NCBI GenBank assembly: GCA_009760855.2
Contig: WPIO01000271.1
Coordinates: 1-64,000, forward strand
DNA: 64,000 bases
Direction of reading: 5' to 3'
DNA from: Cristatella mucedo
Taxonomy: Eukaryota; Bryozoa; Phylactolaemata; Cristatellidae
Position 1 is the stretch's first letter. Every line of letters starts with the position of its first letter. Shown piece by piece: positions 1 to 10,859 of this stretch. The translations under genes were made by a program, and so were the position numbers. The notes beneath the pieces are model-generated. The model was not told the DNA's origin. It was given only the letters and a program-made list of their open reading frames with translations, and did no database searches.

Positions 1-388
1 AGCCAATCGGCACGCAGCAACGTTTCCAGCATGCTCGCACAATCGGCCGAGACTGAGGACATTTAGTCCTATTATGGCACAGATTTCAAGCAAATTAATT
101 ACACACACTTCTTCTTCTTACTATTTGTATCACTTTATTGTAGCATATTAGGAATTGCTCGCATGCCTCTTTGGCAGTTGCGAAGTGCTTGTGAGCATGC
201 TACCAGTCTTGAGTAGAAGAATTTTGAAGTTGATTGCTGCCAGTGCAGATTGGTGAGCAGTAACTTCAAGTGGCAGTTGCAAAGTTCACTACAGATACGC
301 CTAGCTGATGTTGGCTACATCACCAGCGCAGCATACTATGGCACGGGCAAGAAGACAGGTAGCAAGCAACAGACGTACAGTAGTGATG

Positions 389-390
<2 letters not shown>
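1..390. other. No gene seen
   Basis: I see no coding signal, RNA gene or recognisable repeat here. Confidence 0.5.

Positions 391-454
<64 letters not shown>
391..454 (+). repeat. (GCA)n microsatellite, about 21 units
   Basis: This is an uninterrupted GCA run. The polyA, polyQ and polyC reading frames across it arise from the repeat alone. There is no conserved flanking coding sequence to show it is translated. Confidence 0.95.
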
Positions 455-455
<1 letters not shown>

Positions 456-967
456 GAAAGTCATCGCTGAGGTTACAACCTGTGGGGGGCACATCATCAT
501 CACTCCACATTGCCATCCTCGATGGCACTCCTCTGGTGGGGTAGAGCAGTTGGGAGTAGAGTAGTAGGTAGAGTGCAATGCCTGTGCTCTGGCCCGGCTA
601 CACCCCGACCCATGGCTGTGTGAAGAGGATTTGCAGCCATCGGCTGCTGCTGCTTCGGTATGGGCTCACAGAAGCATTTTAAGTGGGCCAATTTAGCATA
701 AGCCTGTGATGGATGGATGTCAACTATCGTTTGCATATCGGCGTTATTGCTGCAGTAAGGGAGGTTCACATGTTCTGCAGCCTGCTACCTTGCTAGTAAC
801 TGACTCCAGCAATAGCATGAGGCTGAAGCAGAGGTCTGGTGCAGTAGCTCAGCAACAGGCAGCCAGGCAGTAACAGCTGTGCTCATGCACGGCATCGTCA
901 CGTAGCCCACGATGATCAGAGCTCTGCTTGCAATCTAAACCTATTACATTGCAGGCTCCGGTGGCTT
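455..967. other. No gene seen
   Basis: Mixed sequence with short CTG/CAG runs. I see no conserved coding or RNA feature. Confidence 0.5.
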
Positions 968-970
968 GGG

Positions 971-1003
<33 letters not shown>

Positions 1004-1025
1004 GAGGAGGAGGAGGAGGAGGAGG
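968..1025 (+). repeat. (GA)n followed by (GGA)n microsatellite
   Basis: A GA run with one AAAG interruption grades into about seven GGA triplets. It is a compound purine tract. Confidence 0.9.
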
Positions 1026-2681
1026 CCGGTGCAGACTGCCAGCAGGAGGGGAAAGAAGCAGGCAGCTGCTCGGCTCTGCAGGCCAGTGCAAAACCACACA
1101 GCATCTGTGCCTCTAGGTTCACCACTTAGTGTCCAGACGATCCCTTCCAAAGCTAGGTCGCAGTAAAGGTGAATGCGACACCGATAGCTTGACGTCTTGC
1201 TGTGCAGAATCACAGTGGCCTAATGCTACATCTGACTCTGCCACACACATCATCGCTAAATCGTTCAGCTTACAGCATGACCGCGTACTTTGACGCAGTC
1301 ATTTCTCTGCACACGGTGTAGCTTTCTCGTGTCTGTCCTCTTCCTAGGAGCAAGTGTACCTAGTGTACCCAGGAGCAGCCTCCACTAATACACCAATCAT
1401 GAGAGTCGTTGGCCTCCAGTTCTACTTCCTGCAGCTAGATAGAAGTCTGCTGCTGCCGGGATAAATTGCATCGACCAGAGATGCAGCTGATGGATGCACC
1501 GCCGGGGATGACAGCACTGCCCGAGTGCATGAAGGCCAGGAAGGAAGTGGCAGGGTGAAGGCTGGCTACTACACGAGCAGCCGGAGACGGCACTGCTGCT
1601 ACCAACTGCAGGTGGCCATCTACTCCCTTCTAGGCTGCACTTGAAGGTCAGTAGAAGAAGCACTAACCCGGGGACGAATAAGAGGTACTCCTAGAGAATG
1701 CCGTGGCAAACAAAAGCTGGAGTCAGCTGGCCTATTTTAGCTTATTGTCTTGCATCAACAAGCCATCGAGTGATCCCTAAAAGTTGCATACACCGTTAAA
1801 ATCACCTTCCGTTAGAGCCGGAATTACCAAATCACTACGTCTTTTGATGGGCAAAAATGCATCCGGCTGGGTCCTGGACAACTGTGAGCAATTATAAGAT
1901 TATTGATCCGGTCTATGAGAAGACAATGGACCATTCTCACTCTGAATGCCTCTACTGTTTCTGTATTCTTGCCAACCGCGGTGCAAACCACTACTGCCGA
2001 GTTGGAGAAGACCAACACTGCACCAAACAACCCATTCAAAGATACTCACAGTCAACATCCTCTACAGATACAAGAACCTAGAGCTCTAATGGTAGTCCGT
2101 GATCGTACCAGCCAGCAACGGTATGTAGCTCCTGTTTAGTAAAAAAAGAAGAATCGATGCAAGTGACCACTGCAGTCGATGGCTACACAAACACAGCCAG
2201 TATTTTTGCCACAGTGATGGAGACTAAACGTGCAGCCACCATTGCAGCTGTAGATGATAAGGCAAACAAAGAATTCCAAAGTCAGGGCAGGAAGTCTTGC
2301 AAATGTGATTGTGTAGACAGTTTTTTTGCAGCCTAAATCTAGCACTAATACTACGAATAGCAACTAAACGATGGAGACCGAGGCTTTTTTTCTGGGCTTG
2401 TATGAGACTGATCAAGACCTCAATCAAATAAAGCTTAATCTGTCTGTGGTTTGTTACAGTTCAACTTTGGCTCCAGACACAGCATCACAAAGCAGAATCG
2501 TATAATTTTTCTTAAAAAATCAGCAGTAAGTCATTTGACTGCAGAGCATGGTTTGTGGCAGCAGATGAAACATTTCTCACCCAGAGCTCTCGCTGCAGCT
2601 TAGCAAGGAAGTCTTTCTTGTTTGTAAGCAAGTAGATTTCACTCGCCCAATCAGCGTCCCGGGCTTAGCCCAGGCGCACAA
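1026..2681. other. No gene recognised
   Basis: Several overlapping 60-90 codon frames occur on both strands, but none shows a domain or a preferred strand. There is a pair of overlapping plus-strand frames at 1,857-2,139 that I do not recognise and treat as chance. Confidence 0.45.
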
Positions 2682-2820
2682 TAATAATAATAATTCACTT
2701 GATAAAGCGCCCTCAGAGAACTTAACCTCTCTCTAGGTGCTTTACATTTGCTGTAAAGTGAAATGCAATTGAATGGTAAGTAAAATCATGCTTGAAAAAC
2801 AAACGAAATGAATAATCAAC
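2682..2820 (-). mobile_element. LINE-A 3' end (copy 1)
   Basis: Reading on the minus strand, the stretch ends in the LINE-A signature: a GCGCC-type stem, AGAG/CTCT stem, then (ATT)n. It is severely 5' truncated. The tail begins at the (AAT)n at 2,682 and similarity is lost near 2,820. Confidence 0.8.
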
Positions 2821-3385
2821 TGCACAACTGCCCAAGCCCCACTGATATGCATTAATCCAAAAAAAGATGACCAAAATGTCCATCTAGGACAGTAAGATAA
2901 TATGTCTGAAATGATAGCTACGGTTGGCTATATTCTATGAAGATATTGCAGATTCTTAGAGGTAACATAATAATGAGATAGCAGTTTGTCCAGAATACAG
3001 CCAGGAACTGTAATGGTGCTGCTGCCCGAGTACAAAAACGGTCAACTTAAGCAATTCTCTAAGCATAGCTTCGGCCACAAAGTAATTGCATGCTCGCCCA
3101 ATTGAAGCACGTCATTATACGATACAGATACGAGGCATTAATTAGCTCAGCTTTCAATGCTGCCATATCTCAAGTCAGCTCTGTCTCTTGACATACTCCA
3201 CCAATACCATAGCACCATGTCAACTCAGTCTCCACTTCACGGCACTATTGCAGGGGGCCTACTGCAGGAACATTAAATAATCCCACGAACCCGAACTGGC
3301 CTTCCAGTAGAGGTTCTATATTCTTTTTTTTACAAGTCTTAGGATAGAGGAAGGTATTCTCGGCGTGCTGCAAAAATCCACAGGG
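2821..3385. other. No gene seen
   Basis: AT-leaning sequence without a recognisable gene or repeat copy. Confidence 0.45.
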
Positions 3386-3814
3386 TCATAAATCTGGCTC
3401 ACACTCCAGCACTTCTGCAGAAGAAGTGGCCGGCAGGTCTCCAAAAGTAGAAAACCGAGCATTTTTCCAGTAGCAAAGAAATTCGCTGATCGTCATCGGC
3501 GAGGAAGCATATGAGAGAACATTTTCGGCGACCCTTATAAGAGTCATCAGTGTGGCCCCGTCCAATCCTCGACTCGGCTGCATCAGAGGGAGGCAATCAT
3601 CATCCAGGGGCTGTGGCCCCGGCTGATACCGACCACTTTGACGGTCAAGGCCGCAGCCAAGTGGAATGGTGACTGAAGCCAATGCCTCGAAGGAATAGCA
3701 GCTTGAGCCAAGCAGAATTTCCCCACATTTCGACTGCATACATGAACCAACCAGAGGGACAAAGGCTCTGCACTCCTGTCGGCTGCCAACATTATTGGGT
3801 TTAACATACTCCAT
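3386..3814 (-). CDS. Unrecognised 142-codon ORF
   Basis: An ATG-started open frame of 142 codons on the minus strand, with a G at +4 after the ATG. It is the longest open frame in the window that is neither low-complexity nor part of an identified repeat. I recognise no domain. The middle is Cys/Gly/Leu-rich and the C-terminal third is more hydrophilic. No clear flanking splice sites or polyadenylation signal tie it to a gene, so it may be a chance ORF or a fragment of an unknown element. Confidence 0.2.
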   Translation of the reverse strand: MEYVKPNNVGSRQECRAFVPLVGSCMQSKCGEILLGSSCYSFEALASVTIPLGCGLDRQSGRYQPGPQPLDDDCLPLMQPSRGLDGATLMTLIRVAENVLSYASSPMTISEFLCYWKNARFSTFGDLPATSSAEVLECEPDL

Positions 3815-3933
3815 GGAAGCGCAAACTCCTCTTTAGAGTGAAGCAAGCGATTCACGTTACTAGCCTTAGATTACTTCGGCAGCTTTCTCTGCAGTTTTAC
3901 TCAAGTCTGGACTTTCACTTCCATGCACTGGCC

Positions 3934-4108
3934 TGGCCCGGTAGTTAAGATGCTCGCCCATCAGAGGCTAAGGTGAATGCAGTTAACGGCCGAGGCTGCA
4001 GGGTCGAGCCCTGTGGCACACATGAAGCACCTGAATAGAGATCAGTTTCTCTTTCTTCTTCTATACAAAGGGATTACATTTTTTTAAATGAATTATATTT
4101 CTATGCAG
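3934..4108 (+). mobile_element. SINE-A copy 1, tRNA-derived, inside LINE-A
   Basis: The head has a tRNA-like A box (around TAGTTAAGATGCTCGCC) and B box (GGGTCGAGCCC). The tail follows the pattern of the LINE-A 3' end (AGCACCTGAATAGAGAT) and finishes in an AT-rich end. The flanks TTTCACTTCCATGCA and ATTTCTATGCAG look like an imperfect target-site duplication, and LINE-A sequence continues across the insertion. Confidence 0.8.
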
Positions 4109-4835
4109 ATCACACACGGCTGTACCTATGCCTTTATCTCTCCCAGCCCTGCAGCATGTCAAATTCTCTAAAATAACTCTCTTGCTGCATGTATGTATTG
4201 CTGACATCTCCACTGCAGGCAGCAAACTTTCTCAAATTGAATGACGATACAACAACCTACTAGCTAAGCGACAACCAAGTGTGACTCAGAAGTTGGAAAG
4301 TTCAATTTTCTAAACCAGCTTCACAAGCATATCTTCTGTAGCATCTGCATGAAATCTAGGTGCCCTGCCTTAAGTGACCTTTCACTGCACGACCGTATGA
4401 GCTCCAAGTCAAGTATGCTTACTTTCAGGTACATAACAATGCAAAAATTTGGGTCTGCTGGGACTGGAGTACCCATTCAAATTGATCCAAGCATTTGTGA
4501 CATCCCGTCTTGACTTCTGTAACTGACGGCTTGCTGGTCTACAGGCCACTGCAATCAGGCGCTTACAGTTAGTGAAAGACTCTGCAGTCAGGCTTGTCTG
4601 TCGTGAGAGTCGCAGTTGCAGCATCTCACCACTTCTTGCCGACCTGCACTGGCAGCCAAGCAGAGCATTGACTTCAAAGTTTTGTCACTCACTTTTAGGT
4701 CCCTCCATTCTTTGGCTCCAGCTTACCTCTCAGATCTACTCCATACCACTCCCCATCGTACCACCTGCTTTTCTGAATCTAATCATTTAGCTACACCTTG
4801 CACTTTAATCTTTTAGAGACGGGTGCCTTTAGCTC

Positions 4836-4990
4836 ATATGCGCCGTTGGTCTAGCATTTAAGGTGCTCGCCCCGACCAAGGTCTGACTGAGGTCGTGCGC
4901 TCGAGCCCCGAGGCATATGTGAAGCGCCTGAATAGAGATTAAGTTATCTTGGGGCGCTATATAAATGAATTATATATTTATATGTGTATA
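4836..4990 (+). mobile_element. SINE-A copy 2, tRNA-derived, inside LINE-A
   Basis: This is the clearest SINE-A copy. The tRNA-like head contains GGTCTAGCATTTAAGG (A-box side) and GCTCGAGCCCCG (B-box side). The tail AGCGCCTGAATAGAGATTAA...GGGGCGCTATATAAATG mirrors the LINE-A 3' end. It splits the LINE-A sequence between CATATG and TATATGCTCCC, a probable short imperfect duplication. Confidence 0.85.
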
Positions 4991-5328
4991 TATGCTCCCA
5001 AAGCCTCCAACTGACTTCCGACTGGCATCACGACATCCCCTCACTTGACGACATTTAAAAAGAAGCAAGAAACACACCTGTTTATCACAGCATTTGCAGA
5101 GTGCTTGTGATTCGTCCTTTGTGTGCTTATATATGCTGACACTGTACATGCTACCACTGGGAATATTTTACATGTTGACACTGCGGATGTCCCCTCTAAC
5201 CATGTTATTCTAGTTGACAGGGTGCGTGCTACCACTAATCGCTTGATAATGCTTCTTCTGCAGCACATGTAAAGTGCCTAGAAAGAGATTAAGATCTCTA
5301 AGGGCACTATGCAAACATGTTATTATTC

Positions 5329-6469
5329 TTGTTCGCTTTTCTTGCAGCCATACTTGCCTGCTTTACTTGTAGCCTTTGACTTTCTTTGTTAGGGTGCATC
5401 GTCAGAGCATGATCCTGAGCATGATCCTGACTGAAACATTATCTATCGTGAGTGGCCACATTCTACTGGCTTTGATATATGCAGATTAGAGTCTACATAC
5501 TACCATGCCCTTGGTAGAACAAAGTTTTACAACCTGCTGGGTGGAGGAGATCTACGCAAAACTGCAATTCTCACACTTTCGTTAAAAAACCAGAAAGTAC
5601 ATCTACCATGGTTTTTCTAGACCAGTTGCACAGCTCTCATGCGACGATCAAATGATCAGGCGACACGATTGTTGCCTGGTGGTCAATTGCTGCTCAGCTG
5701 TGTCTGTAGTCTGAGTAGCAATCATTCTGCAGGGCACTGCACTGGCCTTTTTGCACTGGTGGAATCAATTGAGACTAAGAGCCCCTTTTGGGCACACTTC
5801 ACACGAGGCATAAAGCCTGCATACCGAAGGTCACACTGTCTCTGGCAAAAGCCACGACACAATAGCAGGACGACCGACACAGGCTGATTAGCAGCAGGTA
5901 TCTGCAGCTCTGTGGCAGTGGACTGCCAGCCATGAGAGTCGAATCAGCCTAAAATTGCCCTTTAAATCGACAACTTACCGTCGACCTGTAAAACGTCTCC
6001 TGGGCACTGCACTCCTGCTGAGATGAGAAGACTCAAACCAGTCAGTGGCAGTATGCCCGGTCAGCAGGTCAGCAGGTCAGCACAAGCAGCAGCAGCAGCT
6101 GGCTGTGATGGCAGCTACCGAGCAAACGTCGTTGCCTTGCATTGATTTGCACACATGCTGCATTCCATGGTCTGGTCATGGAACATAGTGCTGTGTCAAG
6201 TAGAATCCTATCAGATCAAATTTCCTCTCATGCATAGCCATGTAATATTGAGAATCCCTCACCTTAGCTGAGATCCCTGCGACAGATCCTTTTGTTACAC
6301 CTTCCAGGTCAGATTGTGTAACCAAACGTATGAGTCCAGAAGATCCTCCAAGTCTTGAAATGTCAGAACTGAAAGGAAACTGAAGCCAAATCAACGATTT
6401 CTATCTGCCTGCAGGAGAACTGTGATGCATCCGCCCCATTGATTCTTCCATTGGCACGCGTCTGGGTAT
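5329..6469. other. No gene seen
   Basis: There is a short direct duplication (GCATGATCCTGA twice near 5,410) and a short GTCAGCAG repeat near 6,060. I see nothing else. Confidence 0.45.
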
Positions 6470-6523
6470 CTCTCTCCTTCTCGCTCTCTCTCGCTTTCTC
6501 TCTCTCTCCCTCTCTCCCTCCTT

Positions 6524-6613
<90 letters not shown>

Positions 6614-6690
6614 CCTCTCTCTGTCCCTCTCTCTGTCTCTGTCTCTCTTCCACTCTCGATCTCTGTCTCTCTTTCTCTCTCTCTCTCTCC
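6470..6690 (+). repeat. (CT)n tract, copy 1
   Basis: Imperfect then pure CT repeat, with CTGTCTCTGTCTC and TTCCACTCTCGAT at its right edge (6,632-6,660). The same right edge recurs at 6,860-6,898. The long Ser/Leu and Arg/Glu frames across it are repeat translation only. Confidence 0.95.
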
Positions 6691-6775
6691 CAAACACAAC
6701 AGGGAATGGAACAGGGAATGGGTGCCCACCCAGTTCGCACGATTAGATTGCTTAGAATCGATAGGGATGTCCCTC

Positions 6776-6785
6776 TGTCTCTCCC

Positions 6786-6867
<82 letters not shown>

Positions 6868-6898
6868 GTCTCTCTCTCTCTCTCTTCCACTCTCGATC
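6776..6898 (+). repeat. (CT)n tract, copy 2, duplicated with its flank
   Basis: A second CT run ends in the same CTGTCTCTGTCTC...TTCCACTCTCGATC flank as the first, indicating local duplication of tract plus edge. Confidence 0.9.
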
Positions 6899-6936
6899 AA
6901 GCTGGTCGACTTCTTCAAATGTTTCTTCTTCGGCCT

Positions 6937-6978
6937 GCTGAGCGATGCAAGCTGCAGCAGCTGCTTGCATCGCTCAGC
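6937..6978. repeat. 42-nt palindrome with CAG core
   Basis: Arms GCTGAGCGATGCAAGC and GCTTGCATCGCTCAGC are perfectly complementary (16 bp) around the 10-nt centre TGCAGCAGCT. It could extrude as a hairpin. It is not a known terminator or RNA family. Confidence 0.85.
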
Positions 6979-7682
6979 ATTGTATCAAAATTCTAATTTC
7001 GTAGCAAAATTCTGATTTCGGTTGCACTAAGTTTGCTGTACATGATTACATGATTACAGAAAAGAAAGCGTTTGATGACGTTTGATGACGTGTACAGCCG
7101 AGTTAGCTCATCCAAAATGAGAAATTTTCAACAAAGGGTGGTACAGTCAGGTCTAAGCTGGCAGAGGCTTTTCAGCCCTTTTTTGGCCAGAGGCTTTTCA
7201 GCTGCTATGTTGCGAGCTATTAAAACCCACATGGGCTCCCTTTTTATTTCTGTGGTCCTTGAGCTAACACCCAAGGGCTAAAAATCTGAATTCATCGTTT
7301 TATTGGTCCGGTTGTAGGAAGTTGTTGGCCTGAAACAAATTTATTGAGTTAACAGCATTTGTCCAGAAAGTTATGTCAGACCACACCTTAACTAGTATAA
7401 TAATAACACGCTGTGAGTTGGGAAGCAGCTAGTCCGGTCCTGTGGGAAGGTCTCTTACCAATTCCATAAAATGCTAGTGCTTGTCTCGGGTTTGATATAA
7501 CATTACTGTTTCCTGATTTCCATTCGCCAAAGGAATTGCTATGAAGGCTGTTGTTGGTGACTACTGCAGTTCCATCTGCAGGCTGACACTTGGTTTGGGG
7601 AATGGGTTGAGAGGAAGTGCTATTGTGCAGTACCACCCCCAAACGTAAAACTGGTTGACAGAAACACTTGCATACTTAGCAT
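6979..7682. other. No gene seen
   Basis: Two short direct duplications (CATGATTACATGATTACA near 7,040 and GTTTGATGACGTTTGATGACG near 7,070). No gene is evident. Confidence 0.45.
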
Positions 7683-7744
<62 letters not shown>

Positions 7745-7750
7745 GCAGCA
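7683..7750 (+). repeat. (CAG)n microsatellite
   Basis: About 19 CAG units with one GAAG interruption near 7,740. Confidence 0.95.
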
Positions 7751-9059
7751 TTGTAAGGCCAGGTGCTCCAATGCCAAGTGGAGCTTGCATAGTAAGCAGC
7801 CATCCAAATCGATTACCTTGGATAGCAAGAACAGAGGACGATAAACACACCAACTCTTTTTCAGTAACGACCGAATGAGACTTACAAGAGCATAGTTTTC
7901 TATTGGTTCCAGGGCCCACCACTGCTGGGATGCCACTGCTGCAGCAGCTGCTGCTGGCAAGATTCTGGAGTTCTGCATAGCCACAGGGGCACGGAGAAAT
8001 AGCCGTACGGGCCGTTTGCTTCCCTTCCCCTGCGACAGAAGCCTTAGTCTAAGCAAGCACGGTTTGAAGCCTCCAATAGGACCCTAGGAAATTTCTCCTT
8101 TCATTGTGAGACTGTGAGAGTATATTTTATCTCTCTCTCTCTGTCTTCTGCTGTTTGCATCTTTCTGCTCTTATTGAGCCAGACATGCTTGAGGTACGAT
8201 GGGCAAGCGTTTGAAATAAATGGTCGCGATGCAGTCTCGAAGCTTGAAGCTCAAACTGCCGTGATATTTATCGCATGAAAGATGTACTGTTCTGGTTTGC
8301 AAGCTGTGCGCCTTTCTGTTTTTGGGAGGAACTTGACAGGTGGCTGTCTGGTCCCCTAGTGAAGTAGCCGTATTTTCATCAACCCCTATAGCCATAGCTA
8401 ATATCAACTGACTGACTAGTGAGAACTTCTACTACCATTGGGATCTGAGCCAAGGTATTAGAGTCAATAAACCACGATACCACGAATACAACCTGGGCAG
8501 ATCACATGGAATGAGGGTTCACGTGAATATTCGTGAATCTTCTAGTGAACGGATGAGTCTAACCTATTTGACCCCGAAGGCATTGGTTCGAGAGGCGTTG
8601 CCCTGCTTTTATGTAGCCCGAGAAACTTACCTACCGGAATCTTCTGGAAAGCTGCTGAACCGGTCAAGCTACTTTTATATAGCCCGCCTTTTCTCTCGAT
8701 GCCTGGGTCAGTCCATGGAAGAGTGTACATCCGCCTGAGCGGCAGCAGCTCAGCTCAGCTCAGACTGACTGACTGACTGACTGACTGCTGCTGCTCAGGG
8801 CAGCTACAAGCCGGCAGCTGGGTGCACGCGAACCGAATGGTAATGCATGCAAAAAAGTCCAACTCGGAAAGGCAGTCCCTTTTCGTGGAATCCTCTGTCG
8901 TCCTGATTGGTTGATTTAGTGCAGGCATACGGCAATTTGCATCTCGTCAGCATCTCTTTGCATCGCCTCTTGCTCTCGTATTCAGCAGGACTCAGCAGCC
9001 AGCGATTCAGCTGCTGCAGCTGATTTGAGCATGCACACCAAAGATGTGCATGCTTGCCA
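7751..9059. other. No gene recognised
   Basis: A 75-codon plus-strand frame at 8,511-8,738 contains two similar TTTTAT(A/G)TAGCCC elements but no known domain. At 8,735-8,798 GCAGCAGCTCAG and CTGCTGCTGCTCAG can pair across a (GACT)n tract. Confidence 0.4.
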
Positions 9060-9215
9060 AGTGCTCGTAGCTCGGCATATGTCCTCTGAATGAACCTAGG
9101 TGATTGCGGTATCGAACCAGGCAGCAGGCAATCCAGTATTGCCCATTCCAAGCAGCAGGAAGTGACAGCCACCAAGGGGTCTTCTGCCCACATAAATTAG
9201 GCTGTTAAATCAGCA
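9060..9215 (+). mobile_element. SINE-B copy 1, degraded
   Basis: The 3' part matches the other SINE-B copies in order: a B-box-like TATCGAACC, GGCAATCCAGTATTGCC, a GTGACAGCC block, GTCTTCTG, and the terminal GGCTGTTAAATCAGC. The tRNA-like head is poorly preserved. The minus-strand open frame through here is antisense to the SINE. Confidence 0.6.
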
Positions 9216-10859
9216 AACGTTTACCTTTTTACTTTACATTTACTTTGTCAATTTACGTCAACAGCCAGAGACACTTTATCGGACTGCGGCTAACGGCACA
9301 TCGATGGCTGGCATGTGCTGCTAGCAACGCTCGATAGCTGCGGCCAACTTGTGGTGTCCACCTCCAAACCCGGGTAGCAGAGTGGTCTGGTGGTAGCCAG
9401 GCTCGGCTAGCTACCGTGCCAAGAGAGCGAAGTGGGCTCAATCGCCATCTGGCTACAGCTCCTGACCATGGATGACAGCAACAGCACTGAATGCTCGAAG
9501 CTGGCCCCTCGGGGAAGCACTTTCCACCGTGGGTCAGTGAGTGACTGGTTCCGGCGACCAAGATAGACATGCGCTAGAGGGACAGGAGCAGCGTGTGCTA
9601 GGAGCAACCGGTCGTGCAACAGGTGAGAGCTCATCAGAGCAAAACCGCCGACAGTTACTCTCTCTCTCTCTCTCTCTCACAGGTTTCGTGTGTGAAGTTT
9701 ACTTGCATTAAAGCAAGTGCCTGAGCATGCTTGAAAGGGCTGCATGCAAGCAAACCCTGTGTGTGAGTGCAATGCACGGCAAAACACGGCCATCTCCCCG
9801 CCATCATCAAAACCCTCACAGCAGAAGCTTATTTGGAAAAATCGAGATGCTTGATCATGCAAGAGCAAGGAGGTGCTGCAAAGCAGCTGCACTTCAGCGA
9901 CATTTGTTTGCTTCTTCCAAATATGCATATCGGTCATATCATGGCAGTGACAGCAACTCTGACTGACAGAAGTTATATACATCTATGTCTGAAATGAGAT
10001 CATTTAGGTTGTGAGCAGTATATTGCTAAGGTTGGATTTGCATGCTGTCAATCAAAATATAAGGTGTTGCGGTCAAGGTCAAGTGATAAGCAATCAGCAA
10101 TCAGCAGGTGCACTGTTCTCGAGTGTGTGTCACTATTATCGCGATTAATTCAGGGAAGGTTTCTTTCTAGGAATAATGAGAAGCCTAAAATAACACTTCT
10201 GTAGAGATTACACAAATAGCCAAAAATCATACACTTCGATCCAGAGCTTTTCTGGAATCAAGCACGTTTTTGCTGAGAATCGGATCGGGGCTCATGCTTG
10301 GTATAGAGACACAGCAAGCAAGCGTGACCAGTGATTCAGATAGTGTCAACAAAAGCTCCCAGTGGCCATGCATGCCGTAGTGTGCGCCGTCTCTTTTTGC
10401 TAGGTAGCATCCAGCTCTGCCGGAGGCAACATGCTTAGAATGGCATTGCAACAATGTTGAAGAATTTAAGCTGATCACTATACCTCATATGCTATACCGA
10501 GTACAGGTACCAGCAGATACTCACATGCTCCATGCCGTCACATCTCAGCTGTGGAATCAAACCGTCTTTTGAAGGTAGCAATCACAGAAAGTTATATATT
10601 AAAACGTTCATTTATGCTCATTTAATTTCTGGGTTATCCTAAAACATGTGCCCAGGTGGGATAAACACAGCAAATAGATCAGGCGTAGTGCAGCACTTTG
10701 TTTTGTTTTTTAATCAGTAAACCTGTTCTGAGCCTTGAATTTCTGTCGCCCAGTCGTGCTGATCGGTTGTCAGACTTGAGCGATAACACTGATGAGATGT
10801 AAACGGACAAAGGTCATGTGACAACCGCTGATACACGGCCTTATCTCGAGGCTTGCGCT
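9216..10859. other. No gene seen
   Basis: A short (CT)n lies at 9,658-9,679. I see no supported gene or repeat copy otherwise. Confidence 0.45.

Larger units (their letters stand above)
3890..5328 (+). mobile_element. LINE-A fragment (copy 2) with two nested SINEs
   Basis: Fragments of the LINE-A reverse transcriptase ORF are recognisable. They include the stretch after the YADD region and the C-terminal segment containing LLADLHW. The usual 3' UTR and 3' stem-loop follow, ending near 5,328 with TTATTATT. Many stops and frameshifts make it non-coding. Two tRNA-derived SINEs interrupt it, at about 3,934-4,108 and 4,836-4,990. The LINE text resumes directly after each one, so both SINEs are younger than this LINE copy. 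Confidence 0.8.

Noticed and set aside
4836-4930. Possible tRNA gene
   Set aside because: A- and B-box-like sequences are present but the cloverleaf is not maintained and the tail is LINE-like; it is a SINE head. The same applies to the other SINE heads.
6363-6996. Arg/Glu and Leu/Ser ORFs of up to 185 codons
   Set aside because: They are translations of (CT)n/(GA)n tracts; the same applies to similar frames at 15.6, 18.1, 56.5 and 62 kb.
8804-9193. 129-codon ORF on the minus strand
   Set aside because: Its first third is antisense to a degraded SINE-B copy and the rest shows no domain or splice context.
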